Assembly (NCBI GenBank): GCA_018242505.1
Contig: JAFEBU010000046.1
Location: 1 to 40,908 of the forward strand
Length of the DNA stretch: 40,908 nt
Reading direction: 5' to 3'
Origin: Pseudomonadota bacterium
GTDB taxonomy: Bacteria; Pseudomonadota; Alphaproteobacteria; Reyranellales; Reyranellaceae
Shown here: in pieces, positions 32,162 to 40,887 of the stretch
Numbering within the stretch: the stretch's first letter is position 1
Layout of the letters: every line of letters begins with the position of its first letter
Notes under the pieces: generated by a model
Databases searched by the model: none
Told to the model about the DNA's origin: nothing
Seen by the model: the letters and a program-made list of their open reading frames with translations, nothing else
Translations under genes and position numbers: made by a program

Positions 32162-34723
32162 ATGGTAATCGCGCGGTGGCGGGTCGTGCGGCGCTGGACG
32201 ACGATGAAGCTCGCGGCCGGCTGGTGGTCGGTGATGGCTGTCGTGCGCGTCGCCCGGGCCTGCCGCGCCGCCTTGTTGTCGGTCGTTGCGGGCTTCGGCC
32301 TGATCGCCTTCACCGATCAGGCGCGCGACATCGTGACCGCGAGCGGCTCGCCCTCCCTCACCGGCAAGTCCGGCATCTTCGTCACCGTCCTGTTCTGGGC
32401 GGTGTTCGCCTGGTACTGGGCCCGCACCACGCTCGGCTACGATTTCGTCTGTCCGTTACCGGGCCAGGCCGCGCCGCGCTGGAAGACGCGCTGGCAAGGC
32501 TTCTGGGCCGAGCACATGCCGCGCATCATCGGTGCTCTGGGCATCCTCTCGGTCGCGCTCGCCTTCTGGACCGCGCATCGGATCTACCGCGACGCCGGCG
32601 ACGCCACGCATGCCGCAGCCTTCCAAAGCGACGCCTGGCACTACGCCGCCTACGCCGTCGCCTTCTATGCCATCGTGTGGCTACGCCGCCCGGTGATGCT
32701 CTTCCTGGTCCAGCGCACCAACCTGATCCGCTCGCCGGACATCGCCAACTCGCTGGTGCCGTCCGTCGCACCCGTCCCGCGCATCACCGGACTCGGCAAT
32801 CCGCTGACGCGCACGATCCTGCTCGGGTCGCTGCTGGCCTCGCCCGTCTTCTATACCCTGGTCGCACACGATCCGGTCGGACTCAGCGCCTTCTTCCGCG
32901 GCGCCGTGCCGGCGGTGCTGTTCGGCCTCGCCCTGATCGTGCCGGTGGCGAGCCTGCTGGTGATCGTGTCGGCGCGCTGGCGGTTTCCCCTGTTCGGCCT
33001 GGTGCTGGTCTGGTTCATCGCTGCGCCACACTTCCTGGGGGATCTGCACGATGTACGGACCCTGCGGAGCCTGAATGCTTCCACGCAGCCCTACAGCTTC
33101 GACGACAGGCGGCCGCTCCTGAAGCAGGCCTTCTTCGACTGGTGGCAGGTGAACCGCGCCATCACCACGCCGATCGCCTCGACCGAGGTCGTGGCGCCGC
33201 CGATGATCGTGGTCGCGACCGCGGGCGGGGCCAGCCGTGCTGCCTTCTGGACGACACAGATTCTGGGCGAGATCGCCCAACGCGAACCGTATTTTGCCGA
33301 CCGCCTGTTCATGATCAGCGGCGTCTCGGGCGGATCTTTGGGCGCAGTGACCTTCCGCTCGATCGTCGAGGCCGACCGCCGTGCCTCTCCCGACCGTGCG
33401 GGCTCGCCCCTGTTGCCGACTGCGGCGCGCGACGGCGCGGCGCTGATCGAGAACGACTTCCTTGGCCCCGCGCTCACGATGGGACTCTACGTCGACGTGC
33501 CGTCGGCACTCGGGCTGCCCTTCGTGCTGCCCCGCGCGTGGCGGCCCGACGATCGCGCCGCCGCCCTGGAGAAGGCCTGGGAGCACGCCTGGGCCGATGA
33601 GAGCGCCAAGATCAAGGGCGCCGACCAGTTCGCCTGGACAGATGGCTTCACCGCGGTGTTCGGCGGTGCGCGACCCTGGCCGTTTCTGGCGTTGAACGGC
33701 ACGTCGGTCGAGAAGGGCAAGCGCATCATTACCTCCAACGTCCGCATGTGGAAGGGCAGCGCCAACAACCCGCACAACCTGTCCGGCGGCATCAACCGTT
33801 ACGACACGTTCGACATCACCGGCTCCGACATCCCGATCAGCACCGCGGTCACGATGAGCGCCCGCTTCCCGGTGATCTCGCCGACCGGCGCGCTGAAGGA
33901 CAAGGACGGCAAGCTCTGGGCGCGCGTCACCGACGGCGGGCTCTTCGAGAATTTCGGCGCCATGACCGCGGACGAGGTGCAGCGCTACCTGGTCTCGCGC
34001 ATCTCCGAGGTGCAGAACGGCCAATATCCGGTCGTGCCGATCACGATCCTGATCAGCAGCGATCCAGGGATGGACCAACTGCAACTGCGCCGCGACGGCA
34101 GCAAGAATCCGGCGATGCCGGATTGCGCACCTGTCAGGGGAAATACGCGTCCCGTTCCCACGCCGTTTTCCGGCAACGGCTGGCCGGAATGCCCTGTCGA
34201 TCCCAGCAAGGACGCACGCCTGCTGGCCGATCCCATCCTCGCTCTTTACGACGGCCGCGTGGCCCGCGGCGTGGCGGCCGCTACCGCGCTGCTCGACCGC
34301 ATGACCGATTTCAGCCTGTTGGTCCGTAATCGGCTGCAGGCCAATGGCGTCGATATCAAGATGGTACGGACGCGACTCGGCCTCGATGACCACACCGATT
34401 TCTTTCACTTCCGCCAATGCCGGCTCGCCAACGCGAAGAGCCCGACCATGAGCTGGCACGATTCGGCCGAGGCATGGAGTGCGATGCGCCGCATGATCGG
34501 CCTCGACAAGGACGCGTCAGGCGCCGTGCCCGATCCCTGCGGCAACCAGGCTGAATTCTTTCGCCTCTGCGTGCGGCTCGCGCGGCTGAGCGGACAATCG
34601 CCCGACGACCAGGCCGCAACCGACGCCTGCGCCGCCCACTGGCCCAAGCCACAGGGCTGGATCTGCACCATGGAGCACGTCGGCGAGGAGGAAGGCGCCC
34701 GCCCCTACTGCCGCCTGAAGTAG
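32162..34723 (+). CDS. membrane-anchored patatin-like phospholipase
   Basis: The 853-aa protein has an N-terminal part with about six or seven hydrophobic segments (between residues 36 and 290) and a C-terminal patatin-like domain. The domain has the oxyanion-type glycine stretch ATAGGASRAAFW (352-363), the nucleophile elbow GVSGGS with Ser389, and the catalytic Asp591 in VTDGG, so the Ser-Asp dyad is intact. Such proteins hydrolyse acyl chains of membrane lipids; whether this one faces the cytoplasm is not shown. The ATG at 32162 has AGGGGGAG directly upstream. No cyclase or nuclease gene is adjacent, so it is not evidently part of a CBASS-type defence operon. Confidence 0.82.
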   Translation: MVIARWRVVRRWTTMKLAAGWWSVMAVVRVARACRAALLSVVAGFGLIAFTDQARDIVTASGSPSLTGKSGIFVTVLFWAVFAWYWARTTLGYDFVCPLPGQAAPRWKTRWQGFWAEHMPRIIGALGILSVALAFWTAHRIYRDAGDATHAAAFQSDAWHYAAYAVAFYAIVWLRRPVMLFLVQRTNLIRSPDIANSLVPSVAPVPRITGLGNPLTRTILLGSLLASPVFYTLVAHDPVGLSAFFRGAVPAVLFGLALIVPVASLLVIVSARWRFPLFGLVLVWFIAAPHFLGDLHDVRTLRSLNASTQPYSFDDRRPLLKQAFFDWWQVNRAITTPIASTEVVAPPMIVVATAGGASRAAFWTTQILGEIAQREPYFADRLFMISGVSGGSLGAVTFRSIVEADRRASPDRAGSPLLPTAARDGAALIENDFLGPALTMGLYVDVPSALGLPFVLPRAWRPDDRAAALEKAWEHAWADESAKIKGADQFAWTDGFTAVFGGARPWPFLALNGTSVEKGKRIITSNVRMWKGSANNPHNLSGGINRYDTFDITGSDIPISTAVTMSARFPVISPTGALKDKDGKLWARVTDGGLFENFGAMTADEVQRYLVSRISEVQNGQYPVVPITILISSDPGMDQLQLRRDGSKNPAMPDCAPVRGNTRPVPTPFSGNGWPECPVDPSKDARLLADPILALYDGRVARGVAAATALLDRMTDFSLLVRNRLQANGVDIKMVRTRLGLDDHTDFFHFRQCRLANAKSPTMSWHDSAEAWSAMRRMIGLDKDASGAVPDPCGNQAEFFRLCVRLARLSGQSPDDQAATDACAAHWPKPQGWICTMEHVGEEEGARPYCRLK

Positions 34724-34740
34724 CGCGATCCAGCCGATGA

Positions 34741-34863
34741 AAGGTCCCTCGGCTTCGCCTCGGGATGACAATTCTTGTCTTGTGCAAGGCGAGCGCTAAT
34801 CTTGTTTGGTGCAAGCTGGGCGCTAAAAACGCGGTGTCATCCCGAACGAAGTGAGGGACCTTT
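34741..34863. repeat. palindromic intergenic element (TGTCATCCC type)
   Basis: The arms AAAGGTCCCTC (34741-34751) plus GGGATGACA (34763-34771) are matched inversely by TGTCATCCC (34835-34843) plus GAGGGACCTTT (34853-34863). The centre holds two similar direct stretches with GTGCAAG and GCGCTAA (about 34783-34800 and 34809-34826). Elements with these arms are frequent in rhizobial-type genomes. Sequence resembling one arm also occurs at 13454-13478. Confidence 0.75.
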
Positions 34864-34893
34864 GTCAGCGGCTGCAAAGAGGAAATCCGGTCG

Positions 34894-35292
34894 ATGAAGA
34901 ACGCACAGGATCGCGGCTGGATCGTCGTTGCGGCGTTGAGCGGCGCGGTGTCGGTGATCGCCGGCGCCTTCGCCGCGCACGGGCTCGATGCGGCCACCGA
35001 GGCCGGCGCCAAGGCGCGCGAATGGCTGCAGACCGGCGGCCACTACCAGCTCGTCCACGCGCTCGCGATCCTCGCTGTCGCCGCCCTTGCCAATGGCGCA
35101 CGGGTGAAGCCGGGCCTGGCGACAGCGGCGCAGGTCCTGTTCCTCGCCGGCAGCATCCTCTTCCCCGGCGCGCTCTATGCGCTGGCGCTCGGTGGACCGC
35201 GATGGTTCGGCGCCGTGGCCCCGATCGGCGGTCTCGCCTTCATCCTGGGCTGGCTCGCCCTCGCCGCGGCGGCGTTGAGGAAAGCAAGTTAG
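34894..35292 (+). CDS. DUF423 family membrane protein
   Basis: The 132-aa protein has four predicted helices and the DUF423 pattern: GAVSVIAGAFAAHGL near the N terminus, HYQLVHALAILAVA in the middle, and GSILFPGALYALALGGP followed by PIGGLAFILGWLAL near the C terminus. The family is widespread and its function is not established. The ATG at 34894 is the natural start; the Shine-Dalgarno GAGGAAA is about 12 bases upstream. It lies between a palindromic element and the DarTG pair, and its stop is 10 bp before the toxin start, though the two need not be functionally linked. Confidence 0.88.
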   Translation: MKNAQDRGWIVVAALSGAVSVIAGAFAAHGLDAATEAGAKAREWLQTGGHYQLVHALAILAVAALANGARVKPGLATAAQVLFLAGSILFPGALYALALGGPRWFGAVAPIGGLAFILGWLALAAAALRKAS

Positions 35293-35302
35293 GCCGCTGG
35301 CG

Positions 35303-35947
35303 ATGACGGTCCCTGCTGCCCCAAAAATCTACCACATCGTCCATCTCGACCGCCTGCCGTCGATCACCACCGACGGCTTTCTGTGGTCGGATGCAGTGAT
35401 GGTCGAGCGCCAGGGCGCCGGCACGACCATCGGTATGAGCACCATCAAGGCCCGTCGTCTCAATGAGCTTCGGTTGAGCTGCCATCCCGACTTGCGAGTC
35501 GGCCAATGCACACCGTTCTACTTCTGTCCGAGATCAGTTATGCTGTATCTGATTTACCGAAGAAACGAGGAGCTGGCCTACAAGGGAGGACAAGAGCCCA
35601 TCGTGCATCTTGAGGCCGACCTGTACGCGACAATCGAGTGGGCCAATCGCAACAGCTGGCGGTGGGCATTCACGCTGTCGAATGCGGGCGCTCATTACTT
35701 CGAGGATCGATCGGACGTGGCCCGGCTGAGCGAGATCAACTGGGATGCCGTCCGTGCCCGCCATTGGACCGGGAGTGGCATCAAGGAAGGCAAGCAGGCT
35801 GAGTTCCTGATCGAGCGAGGCTTCCCATGGCATCTAGTAGAGCGTATCGGCGTTTATTCGCGCAACTGCGTCGCACCGGTTTCGACCGCGATTCCACCCA
35901 CAGTCCACCGGCCTAGGATCGAAATCCTGCCGGATTGGTATTATTGA
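35303..35947 (+). CDS. darT: DarT ssDNA thymidine ADP-ribosyltransferase toxin
   Basis: The 214-aa protein matches DarT (DUF4433), which uses NAD+ to ADP-ribosylate thymidine in single-stranded DNA and blocks replication; homologues protect against phages. Family landmarks are YHIVHLDRLPSI near the N terminus, an Arg pair at 51-52, VGQCTPFYFCPRSVMLYLI, and the catalytic-Glu region GKQAEFLIE with Glu167. The start at 35303 lacks a good Shine-Dalgarno, which could keep toxin levels low. The antitoxin gene follows after 10 bp. The sequence is noticeably less GC-rich than its neighbours, which suggests acquisition by transfer. Confidence 0.9.
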   Translation: MTVPAAPKIYHIVHLDRLPSITTDGFLWSDAVMVERQGAGTTIGMSTIKARRLNELRLSCHPDLRVGQCTPFYFCPRSVMLYLIYRRNEELAYKGGQEPIVHLEADLYATIEWANRNSWRWAFTLSNAGAHYFEDRSDVARLSEINWDAVRARHWTGSGIKEGKQAEFLIERGFPWHLVERIGVYSRNCVAPVSTAIPPTVHRPRIEILPDWYY

Positions 35948-35957
35948 GGAAAGAACC

Positions 35958-36992
35958 ATGATCGAGTTCAGGATTGGGGACATCCTGACGGCGGACGCTG
36001 AGGCGCTCGTCAACACGGTCAATTGCGTCGGAATCATGGGCCGCGGCGTCGCGCTCCAGTTCAAGAACCGGTTCCCGGCGAACTTCAGGGCCTACGAAGC
36101 CGCCTGCATGCGCGAAGAGGTGCAGCCGGGCCGGATGTTCGTATTCGAGACCGGCACGCTCACGAACCCGAAATTCATCATCAACTTCCCCACCAAGCGG
36201 CACTGGCGCGGCAAGAGCCGTATGGAAGACATCGAATCCGGTCTTGCTGCATTGGTGGAGGAGATACGCCGTCGTCGCATCCGCTCGATCGCGGTCCCTC
36301 CGCTCGGCAGCGGCCTCGGTGGCCTCGATTGGTCGGATGTGCGTCCGCGCATTGAGGCGGCACTACGCGATATCGCCGATCTACGAGCGATCGTGTTCGA
36401 GCCGAACAGCGAGCCGGTGGCAACCCGCTCGCGCGACGTACCACACATGACGGCGGGTCGGGCCGCACTCGTCGTGTTGATGCATCGTTATCTCGGCGGG
36501 CTTCTCGATCCGTTCGTGACGCTGATCGAGTTGCAGAAGCTCATGTACTTTATGCAGGAAGCCGGCCAGCCGCTGCGCCTGAACTACGTCAAGCATCACT
36601 ATGGTCCCTATGCTGAGAATCTGCGCCATGTACTGACCAAGATTGAGGGACACCTTGTCTCTGGCTATCGCGACGGCGGCGACGCGCCGGACAAGCAACT
36701 CGAGCTGGTGCCGGGTGCCGTCAGGGACGCCGAGGCATTCCTCGCCGATGATGGCGCGACTCGGCACCGATTCGATCGTGTCGGTAAGCTCGTCGAAGGC
36801 TTCGAAACACCATTTGGCCTCGAATTACTCGCAACTGTCCATTGGGTCGCAACGCGAGAGACCTCGACGAACGTCGAGGACGTGACGGCAAAGGTTCACG
36901 GTTGGAACGATCGCAAGAAGCGCTTTTCGGCACGCCAGATCAGCATCGCCTTCGAAACCTTGCGTGCCAAGGAATGGCTACCTAGCACGTGA
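35958..36992 (+). CDS. darG: DarG macrodomain antitoxin
   Basis: The 344-aa protein starts with a DarG-type macrodomain (about residues 1-150): GDILTADAEALVNTVNCVG, GRGVALQFKNRFP, and NFPTKRHWRG in which the family's catalytic lysine falls at Lys80. GSGLGGLDW closes the domain. This domain removes ADP-ribose from DNA. The C-terminal half (about 165-344) has the second DarG domain, thought to bind and block DarT directly; it begins near LIELQKLMYFMQEAGQPLRL. The ATG at 35958 follows GAGGAAAG. Both halves are intact, so the toxin is probably held in check. Confidence 0.92.
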   Translation: MIEFRIGDILTADAEALVNTVNCVGIMGRGVALQFKNRFPANFRAYEAACMREEVQPGRMFVFETGTLTNPKFIINFPTKRHWRGKSRMEDIESGLAALVEEIRRRRIRSIAVPPLGSGLGGLDWSDVRPRIEAALRDIADLRAIVFEPNSEPVATRSRDVPHMTAGRAALVVLMHRYLGGLLDPFVTLIELQKLMYFMQEAGQPLRLNYVKHHYGPYAENLRHVLTKIEGHLVSGYRDGGDAPDKQLELVPGAVRDAEAFLADDGATRHRFDRVGKLVEGFETPFGLELLATVHWVATRETSTNVEDVTAKVHGWNDRKKRFSARQISIAFETLRAKEWLPST

Positions 36993-37064
36993 CGACGGAC
37001 ACGTTGGAAAGGACCTCTCGATCGCCTCCATTTAGTGGACGAAGCCACTCGCGGGCTGAGGGGA

Positions 37065-37793
37065 TCATTCCCAGCCGCCGTCGGCCAGCAGCGGCGAGCC
37101 GCGCCGGACGAAGATGAAGTCGCCCTGGCGCAGGCGGTCGTCGCGCGTGCGTCCGGCGAGGGCGGCGACGTCGAACAGCTCGAATCCCTTGGCGTCGAAG
37201 AAGTCGACGATCTGCGGAATGGTCGGCTCGCCGGCCTGCCGGAAGAACGAGACCTCGACCAGCACGACCTCGACCGCCGGCAGCATCACGGAGGCGCCCT
37301 GCAGTGCCAGCAGCTCATGTCCCTGCAGATCGAGCTTGAGCAGGATGCGGTCCCCGGCATCGGCGCCGGCGGCAAACAGCCGATCGAGGGTCGTCGCCTC
37401 GACATCGGTGCCTGCGGTGGACCGCTCGGCGTCCCAGGCGATATGCGCGCCGGTCTCCGGCATCTCGCCGCAGAGCATCGACACGGTTCCCGGCACGGCC
37501 GAGAGGGCGACAGGATGCAGCGCGAATGCCCGCTCGGCGGCGAGCCTTTCCAGGGCCGCGTGGCAGGCCGGCTGCGGCTCGATCATGTGGATGCGCGCCT
37601 CGGGAAAAAGCCGGTGGGCCTCCAGGGCGAACGTGCCGAGATGGGCGCCCCCATCGATGATCAGCCGCGGCCGCAAACCAAAGCGCCGAAGCTGCTCCAG
37701 GCAATGGCCGATCGCCTGGAACCTGTTCGGGTTGCTCCGGGTGATGCGATAGGGGGTCCATGCGAGAAGCCATACCGCGACATTCTTCAGCAT
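37065..37793 (-). CDS. FkbM family methyltransferase
   Basis: The 242-aa protein has the FkbM SAM-binding motif LIIDGGAHLGTFALEA (about residues 44-59), IHMIEPQPA, and the later KLDLQGHELLALQG characteristic of the family, followed by LVEVSFF. FkbM enzymes O-methylate polyketides, sugars or lipids; no substrate is suggested by the surroundings. The ATG at 37793 follows GGGGGAG. The N-terminal KNVAVWLLAWTPYRI may be an amphipathic membrane-associating segment. It is convergent with darG and faces away from the YgfZ-like gene. Confidence 0.87.
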   Translation of the reverse strand: MLKNVAVWLLAWTPYRITRSNPNRFQAIGHCLEQLRRFGLRPRLIIDGGAHLGTFALEAHRLFPEARIHMIEPQPACHAALERLAAERAFALHPVALSAVPGTVSMLCGEMPETGAHIAWDAERSTAGTDVEATTLDRLFAAGADAGDRILLKLDLQGHELLALQGASVMLPAVEVVLVEVSFFRQAGEPTIPQIVDFFDAKGFELFDVAALAGRTRDDRLRQGDFIFVRRGSPLLADGGWE

Positions 37794-37870
37794 CGACGAT
37801 CTCCCCCGCACGTATCGAAAAACCCTTGCCGCTTGCCAACCGCGCCGTCCATGCCCAACTTCTGCCCATC

Positions 37871-38743
37871 ATGTCGATTGCTTTCACTCTCCTTTCCCAT
37901 CGTGGGGTCATTGCCGTGGGCGGCGAGGATCGCGTTGCCTTCCTGCAGGGCCTGATCTCCAACGACACCACGAAGGTCGCGCCGGGCCGGGCGATCTGGG
38001 CCGCGCTGCTGACGCCGCAAGGCCGGTTCCTGAACGACATGTTCGTGGCCGACGGCGGCGATGGCACGCTCCTGATCGAGACCGAGCGAGCGCGCGCTCC
38101 GGCACTGGCGAAGAAGCTCACGCTCTACAAGCTCCGCTCCAGGGTCACGGTCGAGGATCGAAGTGCCGCGATGGAGGTCGTGGTCGTCTTCGGATCAGGC
38201 GCCGAGACGCTCCTGCCGCTGGAGGGCGCGATCGCCTTCGTCGATCCACGCCTGCCGGACCTCGGCGTGCGCGTGCTGGCGCCGGCGGGCCAGGCCGCAT
38301 CGCTGCTCGCGGCGCGCGGAGCCGAGCCGGCGTCGTTCGACGCCTACGAGACGCTGCGCCTGTCGCTCGGCATCCCCGACGGCAGCCGCGATCTCCTGCC
38401 CGAGAAAGCGCTGTTGCTGGAAAGCGGCTTCGACGAGCTGCATGGCGTCGATTGGAACAAGGGCTGCTACATGGGCCAGGAGCTGACGGCCCGGACCAAG
38501 TATCGCGGACTTGTGAGGAAGCGGCTGTTTCCCGTGAGGATCGAGGGTCCCCTGCCCGCGCCCGGCACCGCGATCGAGCACGACGGCAAGGACGTGGGCG
38601 AGATCCGCTCCGGCACCGGCGACCGGGCCTTGGCCCTGCTGCGACTCGACGCCGTGCGCGCCGCGGGCCGGCTGACTTCGGGCGAAACCCGCGTCCAGCC
38701 CGAAGTCCCCGCCTGGATGCGCCTGCCGGAACCGGCGGACTGA
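37871..38743 (+). CDS. ygfZ: YgfZ/GcvT-domain folate-binding protein
   Basis: The 290-aa protein has the YgfZ signature KGCYMGQE starting at Lys197, preceded by a GcvT-type folate-binding domain (GEDRVAFLQGLISNDTTKV near the N terminus). YgfZ/IBA57 proteins help build or repair iron-sulphur clusters in certain enzymes, using tetrahydrofolate. The length is typical for alphaproteobacteria. The ATG at 37871 is chosen because MSIAFTLLSHRGV is where the domain begins; longer in-frame starts run over the divergent FkbM promoter region. Confidence 0.9.
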   Translation: MSIAFTLLSHRGVIAVGGEDRVAFLQGLISNDTTKVAPGRAIWAALLTPQGRFLNDMFVADGGDGTLLIETERARAPALAKKLTLYKLRSRVTVEDRSAAMEVVVVFGSGAETLLPLEGAIAFVDPRLPDLGVRVLAPAGQAASLLAARGAEPASFDAYETLRLSLGIPDGSRDLLPEKALLLESGFDELHGVDWNKGCYMGQELTARTKYRGLVRKRLFPVRIEGPLPAPGTAIEHDGKDVGEIRSGTGDRALALLRLDAVRAAGRLTSGETRVQPEVPAWMRLPEPAD

Positions 38744-38752
38744 TTTTTCTTC

Positions 38753-38884
38753 CGTCGTCCCGACCGGGGGCCGAAGGCCCGCGTGGGGGGACCTTGCGGA
38801 GGGACCTCCGTCCAACAACAGGCGACAGGCCGCAAATCGTTGATGGAGGTCCGTCGACTTCGCCGCGCTCCGCTCGGGACGACG
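38753..38884. repeat. palindromic intergenic element (CGTCGTCCCGA type)
   Basis: The outer arms CGTCGTCCCGA (38753-38763) and TCGGGACGACG (38874-38884) are exact inverted repeats. Inner arms GGACCTCCGTCCAAC (38802-38816) and GTTGATGGAGGTCC (38839-38852) pair with small mismatches. It lies in the 239-bp gap between the YgfZ-like gene and the gamma-glutamyltransferase gene. No gene is supported here. The rest of the gap (38885-38982) must hold the next gene's promoter, but no clear one was seen. Confidence 0.7.
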
Positions 38885-38982
38885 CGAAACGCCAGCCTCG
38901 CGCTTGGCGAAGCGCAGGCCCTGGGCTTATGGTCCCTCCCTGTTTTTGCAGGCCCCAAGGGGACATAGAGGGAGTCGCGCTC

Positions 38983-40788
38983 GTGAAGCTCATCAATCCC
39001 AATCCGTTCACCACGCGGCCCGAGATCGTGGGCACGTTCGGCGTCGTGACCTCCACGCACTGGATCGCCACCGCGGTCGGCATGGGCATCCTCGAGAAGG
39101 GCGGCAACGCCTTCGACGCCGCGGTCGCCACGGCCTTCACCCTGCAGGTGGTCGAGCCGCATCTCTGCGGACCGGGCGGCGACGTGCCGCTGATCCTGAA
39201 CAGCGTGAAGCGCGGCAAGACCGAGGTGATCTGCGGCCAGGGCACGATGCCGGCCGGCGCCACCATCGCGCATTACAAGGGCCTCGGCCTCGACCTCATT
39301 CCTGGCACCGGCATGCTGGCCGCCTGCGTGCCCGGCACGTTCGATTCCTACATGCTGCTGCTGCGCGACTACGGCACGATGCGTCTTGCCGACGTGCTCT
39401 CGCCCGCCATCGGCTACTTCCTGAACGGCCATCCGATCGTGGAGCGCGCTTCGGCCACCATCGCCACCGTCGCCGACAATTTCCGCGAGCACTGGCCCTC
39501 TTCCGCGGCGGTGTTCCTGCCCAACGACGACGTGCCCAGGCCCGCGTCGCTGTTCCGCAACAGCGCCGCCGGCAACACCTATGCACGCCTCCTGAAGGAG
39601 GCCGAGGCTGGCAGCGGCGGGCGCGAGGCCGAGATCGAGCGCGCGCGCAAGGCGTGGCGCCAGGGCTTCGTCGCCGAGGCGATCGACAAGTTCTGCCGCA
39701 GCCAGGAGGTGATGGACGTCTCGGGCCAGCGCAACAAGGCCGTGATGACCGGCGACGACCTCGCCAAGTGGCAGGCCACGGTCGAGGCGCCGCTCACTTA
39801 TGACTACGGCCGTTACACGGTCTGCAAGGCCGGTCCCTGGACGCAAGGGCCCGTGGTGCTGCAGCAGCTCGCCCTGCTCAAGGGCTTCGATCTCGACGGC
39901 ATGGACCCGACCAGTGCCGACTTCATCCATCTGCAGATCGAATGCCTCAAGCTCGCCTATGCCGACCGCGAGGCGTTCTACGGCGATCCGGAGTTCGTCG
40001 ACGTGCCGATGCAGACGCTGCTCTCCGACGCCTACAACGCCGACCGCCGCAAGCTCGTCGATCCGGCAAAGGCGAGCCTCGAGCTGCGGCCGGGCAAGGT
40101 CGAAGGCTATGGCGGCGTGGTGAAGCTGCGCCGCGCCGAGGGCGGACGCACCGCCGTGGCGGCCAGCGGCGCCGGCGAGCCCACCGTCGGACGCATGGGC
40201 CAGACCAGCGGCGATACCGTGCATTTCGACATCGTCGACAAGGACGGCAACATGGTGTCGTCGACGCCGTCGGGCGGCTGGCTCCAGGGCTCGCCGGTGA
40301 TCCCCGAGCTTGGCTTCCCGCTCGGCACGCGCGGCCAGATGTTCTGGCTCGAGGAGGGCCTGCCGGGCTCGCTGGCGCCGGGCAAACGGCCGCGCACCAC
40401 GCTCACGCCCACGCTCTGCCATCGCGACGGCGAGCCCTACATGGTCTGGGGCTCGCCCGGCGGCGACCAGCAGGACCAGTGGGTGACGCAGCATTTCCTG
40501 CGTCACGTCCATTGCGGCATGAACCTGCAGGAGGCGATCGACGCGCCGGCCTGGCACAGCGAGCACTTCCCCTCCTCCTTCTGGCCGCGCACCGCGCGTC
40601 CGGGCGTGCTCGTGCTCGAAGGCCGCGTGCCCAGGGCGACCGTGGACGAGCTCAGGAAGCGGGGCCACGAGGTCGAAGTGAACGACGAGTGGTCGGAAGG
40701 CCGCCTCACCGCCGCATCCCGCGAGGATCCGTGGCGCAAGGCCGCCGCCAACCCGCGCGGCATGCAAGGCTACGCGGCGGGACGGTAG
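38983..40788 (+). CDS. gamma-glutamyltransferase family protein
   Basis: The 601-aa protein belongs to the self-cleaving Ntn-hydrolase family of gamma-glutamyltransferases, which transfer or release the gamma-glutamyl group of glutathione or other amides. The likely nucleophile is Thr412 in GDTVHFDIVDKDGNMVS, the site of self-cleavage in relatives. GPGGDVPL and the C-terminal WGSPGGDQQ are also typical. No signal peptide is seen, unlike the periplasmic enzymes. The start is a GTG at 38983 with GAGGGAG nine bases upstream. Relatives without a signal peptide include acylases, so the substrate is open. Confidence 0.87.
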   Translation: MKLINPNPFTTRPEIVGTFGVVTSTHWIATAVGMGILEKGGNAFDAAVATAFTLQVVEPHLCGPGGDVPLILNSVKRGKTEVICGQGTMPAGATIAHYKGLGLDLIPGTGMLAACVPGTFDSYMLLLRDYGTMRLADVLSPAIGYFLNGHPIVERASATIATVADNFREHWPSSAAVFLPNDDVPRPASLFRNSAAGNTYARLLKEAEAGSGGREAEIERARKAWRQGFVAEAIDKFCRSQEVMDVSGQRNKAVMTGDDLAKWQATVEAPLTYDYGRYTVCKAGPWTQGPVVLQQLALLKGFDLDGMDPTSADFIHLQIECLKLAYADREAFYGDPEFVDVPMQTLLSDAYNADRRKLVDPAKASLELRPGKVEGYGGVVKLRRAEGGRTAVAASGAGEPTVGRMGQTSGDTVHFDIVDKDGNMVSSTPSGGWLQGSPVIPELGFPLGTRGQMFWLEEGLPGSLAPGKRPRTTLTPTLCHRDGEPYMVWGSPGGDQQDQWVTQHFLRHVHCGMNLQEAIDAPAWHSEHFPSSFWPRTARPGVLVLEGRVPRATVDELRKRGHEVEVNDEWSEGRLTAASREDPWRKAAANPRGMQGYAAGR

Positions 40789-40852
40789 GGTGAGCGTCTT
40801 CTGGACCGCGCGCATCTTGCGCGCTCGTGTCAGCGCATTCACATGCGTCTTT

Positions 40853-40887
40853 CATGAGCGAGCCAGAGGCTCGCGGTCCGGAAGAGT
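40853..40887 (+). repeat. REP-like repeat, right half, copy 3
   Basis: These 35 bp match 2966-3000 at 33 of 35 positions, including the hairpin GCGAGCC-AGA-GGCTCGC and the GAAGAGT end. The left half of the repeat is absent. It lies 65 bp after the gamma-glutamyltransferase stop, near the end of the window. Confidence 0.7.

Noticed and set aside
32162..34723. CBASS phospholipase effector
   Set aside because: The patatin domain fits, but no nucleotidyltransferase or accessory gene is adjacent, and the N-terminal membrane part is unlike CapV-type effectors.
36993..37064. Terminator between convergent darG and FkbM genes
   Set aside because: Only a 4-bp stem (GTGG/CCAC) was found, too weak to call.
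38716..38750. Intrinsic terminator after the YgfZ-like gene
   Set aside because: A short T-run is present but the GCCGG-AA-CCGGC stem lacks a workable loop and is too far from the Ts.
38467..40842. 791-codon open frame antisense to the gamma-glutamyltransferase gene
   Set aside because: Composition of a shadow frame, with no domain; the sense frame carries the catalytic motif.
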